Part shown: positions 18,801-23,954 of the stretch, piece after piece
Position numbering within the stretch: position 1 is the stretch's first letter
How the letters are laid out: each line of letters opens with the position of its first letter
From: Eubacterium sp.
GTDB taxonomy: Bacteria > Bacillota > Clostridia > Oscillospirales > Ruminococcaceae
Direction: 5' to 3'
DNA: 64,000 nucleotides
NCBI GenBank assembly: GCA_022511265.1
Contig: JAFLRX010000001.1
Coordinates: forward strand, 1 to 64,000
Translations under genes and position numbers: made by a program
The notes under the pieces: model-generated
Database searches by the model: none
Told to the model about the DNA's origin: nothing
The model's input: the letters and a program-made list of their open reading frames with translations, nothing else

Positions 18801-19043
18801 ACCTTGACGCTGGTATTTACCGACGGCGAGGCTTCGGTAGACTTCGTAATTAAAGAAGCGCCCAAGACAGAACAACCCGGACAAACCGAAAAGCCTTCTG
18901 AGGACGAGCCTAACGGCGACAACATTGATAATCCGCCTACCGGTGATAACAGCATCAACTTCGGCGTGATTATGTTACCGGCACTGCTGGTTTGCGCTAT
19001 CGTGATTTGGCAGCTTTCTTCAAAGCGCCGCACGAATAAATAA
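12828..19043 (+). CDS. Secreted cell-wall-anchored subtilisin-like (S8) protease, 2071 residues
   Basis: A signal peptide occupies about 1-34 (basic start, hydrophobic core, ending SAMAAKADA). A propeptide-like part runs to about 195. The S8 catalytic triad is complete: Asp222 in VAVLDTGLD, His336 in SDHGTHVSG and Ser709 in SGTSMAAPH, with oxyanion Asn436. A PA-type insert sits at about 540-640, giving the C5a-peptidase/lactocepin layout. Beyond it are beta-sandwich modules, two Big_2-like Ig domains (ATVDEYG and ATVDENG segments) and two tandem 65-residue repeats. The tail has NPPTG at 2035-2039, a hydrophobic helix and a basic end, a sortase-type signal differing from LPxTG. It should degrade host or dietary proteins at the cell surface. 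The gene is single, with its own promoter and terminator. Confidence 0.95.
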   Translation: MRHSKTAKRCLASFLAFYMFISALPISAMAAKADANNGKQLIAQEVEGLSRLEDVQGSTDRVSPAYDDDDIVIAIVQLEGNSVLESLSGAAAYSAGNASAGEKISGYLSSFPAKVLSKGITICQNVVLADIRELSGQDDDEVQVVSQWTNLVNAMAIRVPYGQLKQIRELPGVKRAYVQHTYAVPEPMPGTGNGGYSYDMVDLSTAWAEGYTGQGMVVAVLDTGLDLEWSTYWDDNAGDNITGIRRVHEAFRENSFKNLDSVNDFARYSKTSAVNKINTLGTSLHAVQLAPNAADIMYKNLKVPFAFDYAGVVDPYTGEVIGGDVNVYPGIDGSDHGTHVSGTVLGYSATDEGEVTFSGVAPDAQLLMMKVFDDTGSGGSESAFINALEDAMLLGADVINMSYGSDNGFGFDDTASVDVYAALEEAGIILMTSAGNSSHSAENNNYGGYNLSSDPDVSMISSPAVYPSNIAIASINSTVQSNSFLCWNDGEDHNAAYSDPYTVAMKYLFTDEYLEDGIEIIKVDGVGEYIDYYNAGFRTYYGYGEQGKTGIALVKRGEISFADKITNAESFAWTNYQQGQYVSGGVLAVIVYDSDPNSTELINMAVDGTTLTSAFISGVDGAAIAAAIDAGKTVKLTKVEKEDRITEWDQGGEMSEFTSWGSGPSLELKPEISAPGGNIWSSVFDTTYFGGAGTYDDYDGSYAMMSGTSMAAPHMSGLAALVKQYVKDKFPNISASEQDELTNQLLVSTAIPQLQYEDSYYSPRQQGAGLVNIGAAITTPAYISVEDKLVGKLELGDDADWTGKFPYEFKINNLTDKTLTYDAELIIQCPYFAEAYGYTFSLDEDIMIDVVDLGKITVPADGKTVKGEISLDDDIIEVLSELFENGTFIEGYIILTGEDVPQIGLPFLGFLGDWTAAPIFDAATWLDAPEDEDGYASIWNNDATWGLSVVGYYDGYSYYNLGQNMFDPFSGEDQEVYLEENITIAPGTGVIQSINDYVLYQMRDAKLIVLEAHDAKTGELYYYDLSAYMTRSYYETDYGFAIPWSAFYMSDYNIWDGTDLDGNVLPSGTEVTFTITAYGDGEYPMAIDPSDGKLHTDFEAVDPCDPATEPTFNGHAMDKTGDIISFNVMVDTVAPKLQNSAVTCYEKDGRVYISGTFIDDGSIASVEVYPQVARTYNLDANPYADPDYIEYGMDNTSPFYSELIYDADVGEWYFEADVTEYEHVDSYYGESYYYNFEWTGNVYIFGGDYGGNDRGYAAHVDTTEGLTVVPSSGLLYVGDDFDLEVVDNTGSGLPLTYTSSDPDVATVDEYGHVVAVAPGQTTLTITNGEDTVVCIVAVRDYVTEVLDFELSIDHFSTMKPDGSLIVKVVNLEPANVKLEEIRWEVYEDEQTAENYEGMVNVARYSSDGLTGEIFLNYDTNSEFPIPGGSGQLDVTLNGVTRSMTFDWADLYTSSTDDGLISDTSLAGEQTIYVEEGETATLIAKYRQSNAHGFIPVELYTLENAYQYGYSNPTEPATGLVLDGAPFANNDLEWSGKLVNLEGYALPESIEVGTRYDYGYEYWWENNTYNTYYTYDNQTGEIWVKNAPYGATSTLVIRADGVEMVGNPAGELSGTEWERPDSLYGPFEWEFVSGVDGELTTEEDVYLNGTNKNVAYFTADEPGVSYLKATSKDGKYSLDIAVITMPKTAEKIDVEDTTKDGTELNGHNLVMQVGDVEQPIITLTPEPTMDVDKELIWTSYNPEVATVDENGVITALTPGYAYISVMVKNRDADATDILETYVLVRVLGYSVTFVADDETIDVKYVPEGYVLTDDDYPEVPEKEGYTGEWEKYTDPVNEDIIIKVVYTEIPPVLHSVTFVADGETVATITVEDGYTLTDADYPAVPAKDGYTGEWEKYTDPITEDIVINAVYTEIPAEKPDEPVVPEYNVTVDGEWTENSDTGLNFTVEGDLSRLEEVKVDGETIPSSAYTVNEDGTVTLSAEYLATLSVGTHTLTLVFTDGEASVDFVIKEAPKTEQPGQTEKPSEDEPNGDNIDNPPTGDNSINFGVIMLPALLVCAIVIWQLSSKRRTNK
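18191..18570 (+). repeat. Two tandem coding repeats in the protease C-terminal region
   Basis: Two copies of a unit of about 62-65 codons encode VTFVAD-x-ET, then YTGEWEKYTDP and VVYTEIPP / AVYTEIPA. They resemble InlB-type beta-grasp repeats common in Firmicutes surface proteins. DNA identity between copies is high over the shared GGCTACACCGGCGAATGGGA stretch, suggesting a fairly recent duplication or conversion. Confidence 0.75.
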
Positions 19044-19062
19044 AAGCGTTATTTAATAAAAC

Positions 19063-19095
19063 AAAGCGGATGGATTTCGGTCCATCCGCTTTATT
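19063..19095 (+). terminator. Intrinsic terminator of the S8 protease gene
   Basis: A perfect 12-bp stem, AAAGCGGATGGA with TCCATCCGCTTT, and a 6-nt loop TTTCGG lie 20 bp past the stop codon. A short T stretch interrupted by A follows. Confidence 0.85.
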
Positions 19096-19134
19096 GTAAC
19101 GAAAAGAAGTTAGCAGCTATAAAGATAGAAGCAA

Positions 19135-19170
19135 TAGAAAAAAGCCGTTTGAAAACTTTCAAACGGCTTT
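19135..19170 (-). terminator. Intrinsic terminator of the GGDEF gene
   Basis: A 14-bp inverted repeat (19141-19154 with 19157-19170) is followed on the minus strand by six T. It lies about 90 bp past the diguanylate cyclase stop codon, back to back with the protease terminator. Confidence 0.8.
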
Positions 19171-19262
19171 GACTGTGGATTGTATTTTTAATATGAAAAA
19201 CTAAAAAATATGCAGTAAAGTTGGCATGTTTTTTGTGACCTCAACAGTTCTTACTCTTCTCT

Positions 19263-20846
19263 TTATTCATAAACACAAAACTGATCTTTACCGCCTTTTT
19301 TCGCCTTGTAAAGAGCACTGTCGGCGCTGCGCAGAATGTCGTCAAAGTCGTACTTTCCGCACTCGGCAAGAGCAACTGAAGAAATACCGATACTGGTAGT
19401 AAGTTCGGAAAATTCTTTAAACTTCACATATTCTGACTTCAGCATATCCTGAAATACTTTTACTTGCCCTTTAACCTGTTCCATATCACAATCTCGGTTG
19501 ATAACTATCAAAAATTCATCGCCTCCAAGTCGGGCTATGAAATCATCTTGGAAGTTTTCATTCATTACACGTGTAACTATCAGCAGCGCTTCGTCACCCA
19601 TATGGTGACCGTAAACATCGTTTACCTGTTTGAAATTGTCAAGATCGACGCTGATGAGTGTAATACGTGACGCTTCTCTTATTTTTTCCAAATAATCAAA
19701 CAGACTTCGCCTGTTGTTCAGTTCAGTAAGAAAATCGGTATTTGCGCTTTTTATTGTGCGCTGCTCATTCAGCCGCTCGATCGTAATATCACGGTATATT
19801 GTCATACTGCCAATCGCTTCGCCGAAAATATCGTTGATATTCTGCTGTTTAAAGCTGATAGTCCTTATTTCGTCTCCGTCATTCAGCAGAAACTCATCTT
19901 TATCAGGCAACTTCTTTACCCTGCCATTTAAATATTTGCTTACCCATTCCTTAACTGTCATTCCTGTCAGGTCCTCATGGATACCGAACATCAAGTCGAA
20001 TTCCTTATTGGCATTCACTATAACATCATTATTATCGTTGACTACAACGGCGTAAGGCATGCCTTCAATTATTACATCCAACTCGTTGTTTATGTTGTGC
20101 AGGTCGGTTACATCGTGTGCGATGCCGCAAGTGCCGAAAATACTGCCGTCAAGATCAATAAGCGGAGATTTATATGTCTTGAACTGTCTCATTCCGTTCT
20201 TGGTCTTTATCTTTTCGTCAAATATACAAGTCTTACGCGCCTCCACTACAATATCCTCTGATTCGAGACAGACATATTCACCCTTTTCATATTCCTCACG
20301 GGGAATATCCCATATATAATAATGACCGCGTTTATAAATCTGCTCCTTGGTCTTTTCAACCAGCTTACAGAAGCTGTCATTAACGATAAGATGTGCGCCT
20401 ACATCATCCTTGAACCACACAAGATCAGGAATACTGTCTATCGCCGTATCAAAGTATATTTTACCCTTGCGGGCGTCTGACTCATTTTTCATTGTATTTA
20501 TAAGCCGTCTGAAATGTGCTGTAAGTATCGTATTGTCGTATCTCGCACCATCAGGCATTATAAAAATATCATCGGCAAGATCCAGCTCGATGGCTGACAT
20601 ATCTTTAAGTTCGCTGCCCTCTGCAAGAAGAACGCTTTTTACTCCTGTCGCTGACTCAGCTTTTACAAAATCAGCGACGCCATCTGAAATAACCGCACAA
20701 TCACAAACTGTCAGCATGTTTACATCAAGATCTTTCAAAGAGCCAATTTCTATTTCGCAATCCTCCGGCAGTGAGATAGCTTGAAGAATCTTTTCAGGCT
20801 CATCTGATTCAGTTACAATAATAAATTTAAGTTTACACAAATACAT
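19263..20846 (-). CDS. Diguanylate cyclase with receiver-like, two PAS and GGDEF domains
   Basis: 527 residues from the ATG at 20846, which has AGGAG 7 nt upstream. An in-frame ATG at 20876 would place that site inside the gene and is rejected. Residues 1-110 have the alternating strands of a receiver-like domain. Two PAS domains follow, at about 133-248 (ending GIAHDVTDLH) and 255-355 (ending YRDITIERL). The GGDEF domain carries LGGDEFL at about 440-446 and should make c-di-GMP from two GTP. The usual autoinhibitory RxxD site upstream is degenerate (FQDD, no Arg). There is no membrane segment, so it is a cytosolic sensor. Monocistronic, with its own promoter and terminator. Confidence 0.93.
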   Translation of the reverse strand: MYLCKLKFIIVTESDEPEKILQAISLPEDCEIEIGSLKDLDVNMLTVCDCAVISDGVADFVKAESATGVKSVLLAEGSELKDMSAIELDLADDIFIMPDGARYDNTILTAHFRRLINTMKNESDARKGKIYFDTAIDSIPDLVWFKDDVGAHLIVNDSFCKLVEKTKEQIYKRGHYYIWDIPREEYEKGEYVCLESEDIVVEARKTCIFDEKIKTKNGMRQFKTYKSPLIDLDGSIFGTCGIAHDVTDLHNINNELDVIIEGMPYAVVVNDNNDVIVNANKEFDLMFGIHEDLTGMTVKEWVSKYLNGRVKKLPDKDEFLLNDGDEIRTISFKQQNINDIFGEAIGSMTIYRDITIERLNEQRTIKSANTDFLTELNNRRSLFDYLEKIREASRITLISVDLDNFKQVNDVYGHHMGDEALLIVTRVMNENFQDDFIARLGGDEFLIVINRDCDMEQVKGQVKVFQDMLKSEYVKFKEFSELTTSIGISSVALAECGKYDFDDILRSADSALYKAKKGGKDQFCVYE

Positions 20847-20923
20847 AATTTTTCTCCTAAAAATGAAAACCAGCACACAGACAGCGTATTACTGCGGTTC
20901 CGGCATCGTTTTATATCATATTT

Positions 20924-20952
20924 ATTATACAATATTTTTTTAATATTGTAAA
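20924..20952 (-). promoter_or_regulatory. Sigma-A promoter of the GGDEF gene with an inverted repeat in the spacer
   Basis: Minus strand TTTACA (20947-20952), 17 bp and TATAAT (20924-20929). The spacer is bracketed by the inverted repeat CAATATT (20930-20936) and AATATTG (20942-20948), which could be an operator or just AT-rich sequence. Confidence 0.8.
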
Positions 20953-21001
20953 GTATATCTTTATATTCTTTCTATGTTTTTTCAGTCTTGACAACAAACA
21001 G

Positions 21002-21046
21002 AAAAACCGCTTAACATTGCCGAAATGGTTTTGTTAAGCGGTTTTT
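21002..21046 (-). terminator. Intrinsic terminator of the ImmA/IrrE-like gene
   Basis: A 15-bp perfect stem (21002-21016 with 21032-21046) around a 15-nt loop. Both strands have T-rich 3' flanks, with TTTTT on the minus strand after the metallopeptidase gene that ends at 21077. Confidence 0.85.
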
Positions 21047-21076
21047 GTTTGGCAAGTGTGCCCAATTTAGATGCCA

Positions 21077-21640
21077 TCAGGAATGCCCTTGTCGTATTGT
21101 GCTCATCCTGATGTCGAGTTCTCGAAGCACGATTGCCAGATCGTCAGCGTCAGAGTGACCCTTATACATATCCTCTGTAAGCTGCATAATTTTTTCAAGC
21201 CCCGAGGCTACGAATTCCTTTCCGAAATAAGAAGCTGCAAAGAAATCCGCTTTCAATTCTTCTTCGCTGACGGCACCGGAAACCACAAGATCTGCACGCT
21301 TTTTGTCACGGTCTTCTTTGGATGATAACAGATCGCCATTGTAGTAATGACCAAGCTCGTGAAATAATGCTGTCCGTGCATAGGGTTTGCCGCGCTTTAT
21401 ATCGTAGTAAAGTTCTCGAATCATCATGACACGAGGCACCACACCATTTTCGCCACACGCCAAACAAGCAAAGTCGTAATCCCTTTCATCTTTCGGGGTG
21501 TCGTCAACAATGACTGCTACATTCTCTTTGAACAGCGGAGATGAAATCATGCCGGCAAGTCCGTTGGAAAGAGGCTTATTCATGTGAATTAGATTTATTC
21601 TGTCTTTCCTACAACCAAACCGCATTATCTGATATCGCAT
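21077..21640 (-). CDS. ImmA/IrrE-family zinc metallopeptidase, stand-alone
   Basis: 187 residues from the ATG at 21640, chosen because AGAGG lies 8 nt upstream; a GTG 12 codons earlier (21676) has no such site. The zinc motif HELGHYYNGD near residue 92 and the downstream helix EELKADFFAASYFG, which supplies the third ligand, place it in the ImmA/IrrE group. Such proteases usually cleave an adjacent Xre-type repressor carried by a mobile element or defence locus. No repressor or integrase is next to it here. Its neighbours are a diguanylate cyclase and tRNA-fMet, so its target is unknown. Confidence 0.82.
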   Translation of the reverse strand: MRYQIMRFGCRKDRINLIHMNKPLSNGLAGMISSPLFKENVAVIVDDTPKDERDYDFACLACGENGVVPRVMMIRELYYDIKRGKPYARTALFHELGHYYNGDLLSSKEDRDKKRADLVVSGAVSEEELKADFFAASYFGKEFVASGLEKIMQLTEDMYKGHSDADDLAIVLRELDIRMSTIRQGHS

Positions 21641-21699
21641 TACTTTTACCTCTATTCTGCTCGGTCTTTGAGCCACCTTCTTCGTGAGTTCACATTTTT

Positions 21700-21705
21700 A
21701 TTATA
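21700..21705 (-). promoter_or_regulatory. -10 element of the ImmA/IrrE-like gene
   Basis: TATAAT on the minus strand about 60 bp before the start codon. No good -35 hexamer is visible at 16-18 bp, so the promoter is weak or activator-dependent. Confidence 0.5.
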
Positions 21706-21811
21706 ACACATTATTGTGACTTTTTCTACGGTTTTCTTGATAGTTCAAGTCCCCCCAGTCATCCATTTTTGGGAGGTGCATCTATTTATTTTCATTGCAA
21801 TTTTAGGTACG

Positions 21812-21846
21812 AAAAAATCCCGAAAACCGCATGGTTTCGGGATTTT
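21812..21846 (-). terminator. Terminator after tRNA-fMet
   Basis: A 12-bp stem (21814-21825 with 21835-21846) is followed on the minus strand by six T. It lies about 30 bp past the encoded CCA of the tRNA. Confidence 0.85.
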
Positions 21847-21877
21847 CCGTGGCGGCATCTATTTTGGCCACCATTAT

Positions 21878-21952
<75 letters not shown>

Positions 21953-21981
21953 ATATTTCACCTCTTTTTTAGTGCTTTTCA

Positions 21982-22010
21982 ATTATACCACATTGTCTTT
22001 TACTTGTCAA
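21982..22010 (-). promoter_or_regulatory. Consensus sigma-A promoter of tRNA-fMet
   Basis: Minus strand TTGACA (22005-22010), 17 bp and TATAAT (21982-21987), both perfect. The tRNA 5' end lies about 30 bp downstream. Confidence 0.92.
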
Positions 22011-22063
22011 GTCTTTTTTTGAAAAAATTAACAGAAATTAATAGAATTAAATTACAAAAAGCA

Positions 22064-22101
22064 AAAAGTATCCGCCCATAACGACACGGACGGACACTTT
22101 T
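22064..22101 (-). terminator. Terminator of the remA-to-spoVM cluster
   Basis: A 14-bp stem (22064-22077 with 22088-22101) lies 10 bp past the spoVM stop. Its two imperfect positions are G-U wobbles only when read on the minus strand, where a T-rich stretch follows; on the plus strand they would be mismatches. This fixes the direction. Confidence 0.8.
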
Positions 22102-22111
22102 GGATATGCTT

Positions 22112-22195
22112 TTATGCTTCCGTCTTTTTGATTTTGAAGAAAAATCTCAAAAATCCCGCCAAAATCTTAGGGCTTTTCCATACAACTATCTTCAT
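22112..22195 (-). CDS. spoVM: Stage V sporulation protein M (27-residue amphipathic peptide)
   Basis: A 27-residue frame beginning MKIVVWKSPKILAGFLRFF. It aligns without gaps to the Bacillus SpoVM pattern: Lys7, Pro9, Lys10, Leu12, Gly14 and Arg17 fall at the same positions, including the N-terminal Pro9 that shapes its curvature-sensing helix. SpoVM marks the convex forespore membrane and anchors SpoIVA to start coat assembly. AGAGAGG ends 5 nt before the ATG. Its place at the end of the prkC-rsgA-thiN cluster is the same as in Bacillus. The preceding small gene ends 16 bp upstream. Recognised by pattern and synteny, both strong. Confidence 0.9.
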   Translation of the reverse strand: MKIVVWKSPKILAGFLRFFFKIKKTEA

Positions 22196-22211
22196 ATGTA
22201 CCTCTCTTTCG

Positions 22212-22370
22212 TCAGCCGCAAAACAGCAGCCACAGACCTAAAGCAATCAGCAGCACTGCCAATACAAGCAGCATTACCTCAGCGGAGAGATATGTTAAAC
22301 AGATAAGCGCGCCGATCCCGGCAAGTATTACTGCCGGTATGCAGTTTTTGCGATTATTGCGGTGTCTCAT
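22212..22370 (-). CDS. Small membrane protein, 52 residues, function unknown
   Basis: Starts at the ATG at 22370, which has GGAGGG 5 nt upstream; a longer frame to 22415 has no ribosome site. The basic N-terminus (MRHRNNRKN) is followed by two hydrophobic stretches (about 10-25 and 29-50) ending LWLLFCG. No motif is recognised. It lies 58 bp after thiN and 16 bp before spoVM, so it is probably expressed with them. A role at the forespore or cell membrane is possible but unsupported. Confidence 0.7.
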   Translation of the reverse strand: MRHRNNRKNCIPAVILAGIGALICLTYLSAEVMLLVLAVLLIALGLWLLFCG

Positions 22371-22428
22371 TTTTCCCTCCGTCGAATAGCTAAAGTTATT
22401 ACACTTTATTCGCAAGAGGGAGATTTGG

Positions 22429-23064
22429 TTACTTCTTTACCGATAAAATAATTGCTTCGCCGTTGTAGACAGTGATTTTGCACGGCTTATCGGTAAATTT
22501 ATTGCTTACACCTATCGGGAAATAATCAGTCATCACATAATGCTCCAGCGGATATTCTGCGTTTTCTATTGTTATCTCGCATTTTTCCGACAAGGAAAAA
22601 ACCGACAAGTATCTTGATTTATCAGGAAACAGTTCAACGCTTCCGCCGCTCAATAGCATAGCATCTGTATTATCACCGCATATCCTGCCGGTAAGTCCTT
22701 CCTTTGCCATGTATTTAAGCGTCTGTATATTTGCAAGCGTGTGGTCAGTTCTTCCCATACATGCCCCGACAAGAGTTATATCGGCGTATCCGCGCTGCTG
22801 TGCAGTTTTTACCGCGAGCATAGTGTCGGTATAATCCTTATGCACCGGTGCTTTTATTATTTCTATCTCATCATTTGGTACAGAGCTTATGCTGTCAAAA
22901 TCACCTATCAGCAAATCAGGGACGATACCTGTGGCGACGGCTTTTTCGTATCCGCTGTCAGCGCAAATAGTAAAGCTGTCCTTTGGAATATTAACTGTTT
23001 TACAACCTTCAGGTCCTCCGCAGATGATATAACACGGTTTATTTTTACTTAAATTCCCATTCAT
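22429..23064 (-). CDS. thiN: Thiamine pyrophosphokinase
   Basis: 211 residues. Transfers pyrophosphate from ATP to thiamine, giving the cofactor thiamine diphosphate. The N-terminal part has CADSGYEKAVATGIVPDLLIGDFDSI, with the DFDS metal/ATP site. A second motif, GRTDHTLANIQTL near 110-120, is equally typical. The C-terminal beta domain binds thiamine. The start overlaps the last 20 bp of rsgA. No TPP riboswitch is present, as expected for an operon-internal salvage kinase. Confidence 0.94.
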   Translation of the reverse strand: MNGNLSKNKPCYIICGGPEGCKTVNIPKDSFTICADSGYEKAVATGIVPDLLIGDFDSISSVPNDEIEIIKAPVHKDYTDTMLAVKTAQQRGYADITLVGACMGRTDHTLANIQTLKYMAKEGLTGRICGDNTDAMLLSGGSVELFPDKSRYLSVFSLSEKCEITIENAEYPLEHYVMTDYFPIGVSNKFTDKPCKITVYNGEAIILSVKK

Positions 23065-23935
23065 TCAGTTTCTTAGCCTCTTCATACATTCTGACATATG
23101 AGTCATAACGCGATCGGTTTATTTTACCCTGCTCTACCGCCTCTGTCACAGCGCACCCTGTTTCCTTTAAGTGCACACAGTCACGGTATCTGCAATGCTC
23201 AAGATAGCTTTCAAATTCTCTGAAAGTGTATTGTAGCTCTGATTTATCGACATATCCGTATCTGCTTACCTCTACCGTGGAAAAGCCGGGTGTGTCCGCA
23301 ATATAGCCGCCGTCGGGAAGCGCGTACAGTTCTACCTGACGTGTGGTATGCCGCCCTCTGCCAAGCTTTTTGCTGATCTGCGCGGTGTTGATGTCAAGGT
23401 TAGGAAAAATGCGGTTCATAAGGCTGGACTTCCCTACACCGGAATTACCGATAAGCGCAGACAGCTTTCCGCCTATAGCGGAAAGTATCTCATCGCTGCC
23501 TCTGCCGCTTTCGTCACTGTATATCACCTTAAATCCGCAGCCGCGGTATATCTCAGCAAACTCCTCGCAGCCCTGTATATCATTTTTTGTTATGACAATT
23601 ATCGGCTCGATGCCTTTGCCTTCAAAAATAGCGGTCAGCTTGTCTGTGACAAAAGCATTTGGCGGCGGATCGACCGCCGAGGTAACTATCAGCGCGCAGT
23701 CAAGGTTGGCAAGCGGAGGTCTGATAAGGTGATTTTTCCTCTCGGCTATTTCAGTAATGACCGGCTGTGCAGATTGTTCTATCTCTACTGTTACGTTATC
23801 TCCCGCACAGGGAGAGATTTTATTTTTGCGGAATATTCCGCGCGCGGTGCAGCATATAACACCGTCGGAGGTGACTACATCGTAGTAACCTCCGACAGCT
23901 TTGGTTATTATGCCGTTGTATAATTTTTTAGTCAA
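23045..23935 (-). CDS. rsgA: Small ribosomal subunit biogenesis GTPase RsgA
   Basis: 296 residues. Circularly permuted GTPase: an N-terminal OB fold, then G4 (VITKNDI), G5, G1 (GNSGVGKSSLMN near 165) and G3 (DTPGF near 213). The C-terminal zinc-binding helical domain carries Cys and His in HCRYRDCVHLKETGC. It checks late 30S assembly at the decoding site. It is 19 bp from prkC and overlaps thiN; the Bacillus homologue (CpgA) is a PrkC substrate, consistent with the clustering. The rpe gene often found between rsgA and thiN is absent. Confidence 0.95.
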   Translation of the reverse strand: MTKKLYNGIITKAVGGYYDVVTSDGVICCTARGIFRKNKISPCAGDNVTVEIEQSAQPVITEIAERKNHLIRPPLANLDCALIVTSAVDPPPNAFVTDKLTAIFEGKGIEPIIVITKNDIQGCEEFAEIYRGCGFKVIYSDESGRGSDEILSAIGGKLSALIGNSGVGKSSLMNRIFPNLDINTAQISKKLGRGRHTTRQVELYALPDGGYIADTPGFSTVEVSRYGYVDKSELQYTFREFESYLEHCRYRDCVHLKETGCAVTEAVEQGKINRSRYDSYVRMYEEAKKLNEWEFK

Positions 23936-23954
23936 CGTGCCGTTACTCCTGATA

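Noticed and set aside
17418..18884. A 488-codon minus-strand open frame inside the S8 protease gene
   Set aside because: Antisense shadow of the protease's repetitive beta-domain coding sequence; no recognisable protein and no ribosome site.
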